This document shows, piece after piece, positions 6,399-8,366 of a DNA stretch of 8,366 nt; position 1 is the stretch's first letter, and each line of letters starts with the position of its first letter. Both the position numbers and the translations under genes were made by a program. The DNA comes from Bacillota bacterium (GTDB taxonomy: Bacteria > Bacillota > Clostridia > Lachnospirales > Lachnospiraceae): positions 1 to 8,366 of the forward strand of contig JAIIAN010000131.1 of NCBI GenBank assembly GCA_022717655.1, in the 5' to 3' direction. Below the pieces are notes generated by a model. That model saw only the letters and a program-made list of their open reading frames with translations. It searched no databases and was not told the DNA's origin.

Positions 6399-6428
6399 CT
6401 ATTTTATGAAAATTTCTTAAAATTTTTC

Positions 6429-8366
6429 TTACTTAATCTGGTCTTCTAAGATTTTAGCTGCTTTTTCAAGTGCTTCCGGTACTTTTTCCGGATTCTTTCC
6501 GCCGGCCTGAGCCATATTTGGACGACCACCGCCGCCACCGCCAACAACAGCTGCCATTCCTTTTACAAGATTACCGGCATGTGCCCCTGCTTTTAACGCA
6601 GAGTCTGTTGCCATAGCAAGCAGGTTGACTTTTCCTCCATTTACACTTGCAAGCACAACAACACCTTCGCCGATTTTTTCTTTCATCTGGTCGCCTAAGT
6701 CACGCAGACCGTTCATATCAACGTCTTCTACTGCTACAGCAAGGAATTTAACTCCCTTGATTTCTTTTACCTGTTCCATAACATCGCCAACAGCATCCTG
6801 TGCCATTTTTGCTTTTAAGGATTCATTTTCACTGTGCAGTGCTTTCATTTCTGCCTGCAGATGAGAAATTTTTTCAAGTACTTCAGCCGGTGTGGTTTTT
6901 AAAGCACCTGCTACTTCATTTAATTTCTTTTCTACTTCTTTATAGTAATGGAATACACCATCACCTGTCAGTGCTTCAATACGTCGTACACCTGCTGCAA
7001 CACCAGCTTCTGATACAATCTTAAAGGTTGTAATCACACCAGTATTTGGTACATGAGTACCACCACAGAGTTCTCTTGAGAAATCTCCCATGGATACCAC
7101 ACGCACACTGTCTCCATATTTTTCGCCAAACAAGGCCATTGCTCCGGATTTTTTTGCATCATCAATGCTCATAATCTGAGTTTCTACCGGCAGATTCTCT
7201 GCAATTTCTTCATTTACGATTGCTTCTACACGTTCCATTTCTTCCGCAGTCATTGCCTGGAAATGTGCAAAGTCAAAACGAAGTCTGTCTGGTGTTACCA
7301 AAGAACCCTTCTGCTCTACATGTGCACCAAGTACAGTCTTTAAGGCTTTCTGAAGCAGATGAGTTGCACTGTGGTTTTTACAGGTATTAGCACGTTCTTT
7401 TGCATTGACACTTAAGGTAACGACATCGCCTGTCTTAATCATGCCTTTTGTCAATTTTCCAACATGACCCACTTTGCCGCCACGCAGTTTAATCGTATCT
7501 TCTACCACAAATTCTGCGCCATTACAGGTAATCACACCAGTATCGCCTTCCTGACCACCCATAGTTGCATAAAATGGTGTCTCTTCTACAAAAATCGTAC
7601 CTTTCTGGTCTTCTGTCAAAGCATCTACGAGTTCCTCTTCCGTCGTAAGTACAGTTACTTTTGATTCATGTACCAGACGGTCATAACCTACAAATTCAGT
7701 TGTAACTTCTGCATCAATCTGGTCATAAACCGTTGCATCTGCTCCCATGTAGTTTGTCACTTCACGTGCTGTACGTGCTTTGTTTCTCTGTTCTTCCATT
7801 GCAGCTTTAAATCCGTCCTCATCAATGGTATATCCCTTTTCTTCCAGGATTTCTTTTGTCAAATCCAGAGGGAACCCATAAGTATCGTACAGTTTAAATG
7901 CATTTTCACCGGAAAGTTCCGTCTCGTTCTTTTCTTTCATTTCCGTTTCTAACTCTTCTAAGATACGAAGACCCTGGTCAATCGTTTTATTAAACTGTTC
8001 TTCTTCTTTGGTTAATACCTGGAAAATAAAGTCTTTCTTCTCCTCAAGTTCCGGATATCCATCTTTTGAACCTTCAATTACTGTATTACTTAAGGTTGCA
8101 AGGAATTTTCCTTCGATTCCAAGCAGACGTCCATGACGGGCTGCACGACGAATCAGACGACGAAGCACATAGCCTCTTCCTTCATTCGTCGGCATAATAC
8201 CATCTGAAATCATAAAAGTAGCGGAACGGATATGGTCTGTAATCAGACGGATAGAAACATCTTTTGCATCATCTTTCTGATATTCTACGTGTGCCAGCTC
8301 ACAGACTTTATTTCTTAAAGCACAAAGGGTATCTACGTCAAAGATAGAATCAACATCCTGAACAAC
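6429..8366 (-). CDS. alaS: Alanyl-tRNA synthetase, C-terminal three quarters (runs off right edge)
   Basis: AlaRS charges tRNA-Ala and clears Ser and Gly mischarges. The frame is open to the right edge, giving 645 residues of the usual 870-880. The missing N-terminus would hold the ATP-binding class II core. The first visible stretch covers the C-terminal part of the aminoacylation module, including TDHIRSATFMISDG and EGRGYVLRRLIRRAARHG. The editing domain has its zinc/active-site motifs HSATH (window residues 332-336, about 7373-7359) and CGGTH (434-438, about 7067-7053). A coiled-coil stretch follows, then the C-Ala domain with the glycine-rich GGGGGGRPNMAQAGG near the end. An internal ATG at 8213 is not the start, since homology continues upstream of it. 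It is followed by rpsU, which has its own promoter. No clear terminator follows alaS, only an AT-rich weak inverted repeat. Confidence 0.98.
   Translation of the reverse strand, partial: VVQDVDSIFDVDTLCALRNKVCELAHVEYQKDDAKDVSIRLITDHIRSATFMISDGIMPTNEGRGYVLRRLIRRAARHGRLLGIEGKFLATLSNTVIEGSKDGYPELEEKKDFIFQVLTKEEEQFNKTIDQGLRILEELETEMKEKNETELSGENAFKLYDTYGFPLDLTKEILEEKGYTIDEDGFKAAMEEQRNKARTAREVTNYMGADATVYDQIDAEVTTEFVGYDRLVHESKVTVLTTEEELVDALTEDQKGTIFVEETPFYATMGGQEGDTGVITCNGAEFVVEDTIKLRGGKVGHVGKLTKGMIKTGDVVTLSVNAKERANTCKNHSATHLLQKALKTVLGAHVEQKGSLVTPDRLRFDFAHFQAMTAEEMERVEAIVNEEIAENLPVETQIMSIDDAKKSGAMALFGEKYGDSVRVVSMGDFSRELCGGTHVPNTGVITTFKIVSEAGVAAGVRRIEALTGDGVFHYYKEVEKKLNEVAGALKTTPAEVLEKISHLQAEMKALHSENESLKAKMAQDAVGDVMEQVKEIKGVKFLAVAVEDVDMNGLRDLGDQMKEKIGEGVVVLASVNGGKVNLLAMATDSALKAGAHAGNLVKGMAAVVGGGGGGRPNMAQAGGKNPEKVPEALEKAAKILEDQIK

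Noticed and set aside
6404..6428. AT-rich inverted repeat after alaS as a terminator
   Set aside because: The arms are only A/T-rich (GAAAATTT/AAATTTTTC) with no GC core, so I cannot support an intrinsic terminator.
1..8366. An undescribed multi-gene system, mobile element or CRISPR array
   Set aside because: All full genes belong to known core or common families, and I saw no direct-repeat arrays, transposase, integrase or attachment-site duplications.

Overview
This window reads as ordinary chromosome from a low-GC Gram-positive anaerobe, most likely a Lachnospiraceae-type Clostridia. The reasons are the AT-rich sequence, strong GGGG/AGG-type ribosome binding sites, a 58-residue Firmicutes-style bS21, and the types of scpA, MATE, S11 carboxypeptidase and cardiolipin synthase genes present. 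I cannot name the genus. Every convincing gene lies on the minus strand, so transcription runs from high to low coordinates. I see no mobile element, CRISPR array, tRNA, rRNA or defence module, and no gap above 300 bases.

In transcription order the layout is as follows. alaS (alanyl-tRNA synthetase) is cut by the right edge, leaving about the last 645 residues. rpsU (bS21) follows with its own promoter, a structured leader and a strong terminator. Next comes cls (two-HKD cardiolipin synthase), closely followed by a CmpB-like membrane protein (PF06541) whose start I move inward to a strong ribosome binding site. A terminator hairpin precedes a secreted D-Ala-D-Ala carboxypeptidase (S11). A MATE transporter then has its own good promoter and a terminator. 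A YkuE-like metallophosphoesterase begins with TTG. Finally there are the first 30 codons of scpA (condensin kleisin), cut by the left edge.

Functionally, translation genes (alaS, rpsU) are followed by membrane and wall genes (cls, CmpB-like, carboxypeptidase, MATE) and then the start of the chromosome-segregation locus. A carboxypeptidase near scpA is familiar in Firmicutes. The terminators at 6078-6109, 3738-3774 and 1082-1123 divide the region into transcription units: alaS/rpsU, cls plus the CmpB-like gene, carboxypeptidase plus MATE, and phosphoesterase plus scpA.

I found no convincing undescribed multi-gene system. The items most worth a second look are small and regulatory: two mutually exclusive perfect 7-bp stems in the rpsU leader, a 38-codon ORF with an internal 9-bp inverted repeat overlapping the scpA start, and a hairpin that places the carboxypeptidase Shine-Dalgarno in its loop.
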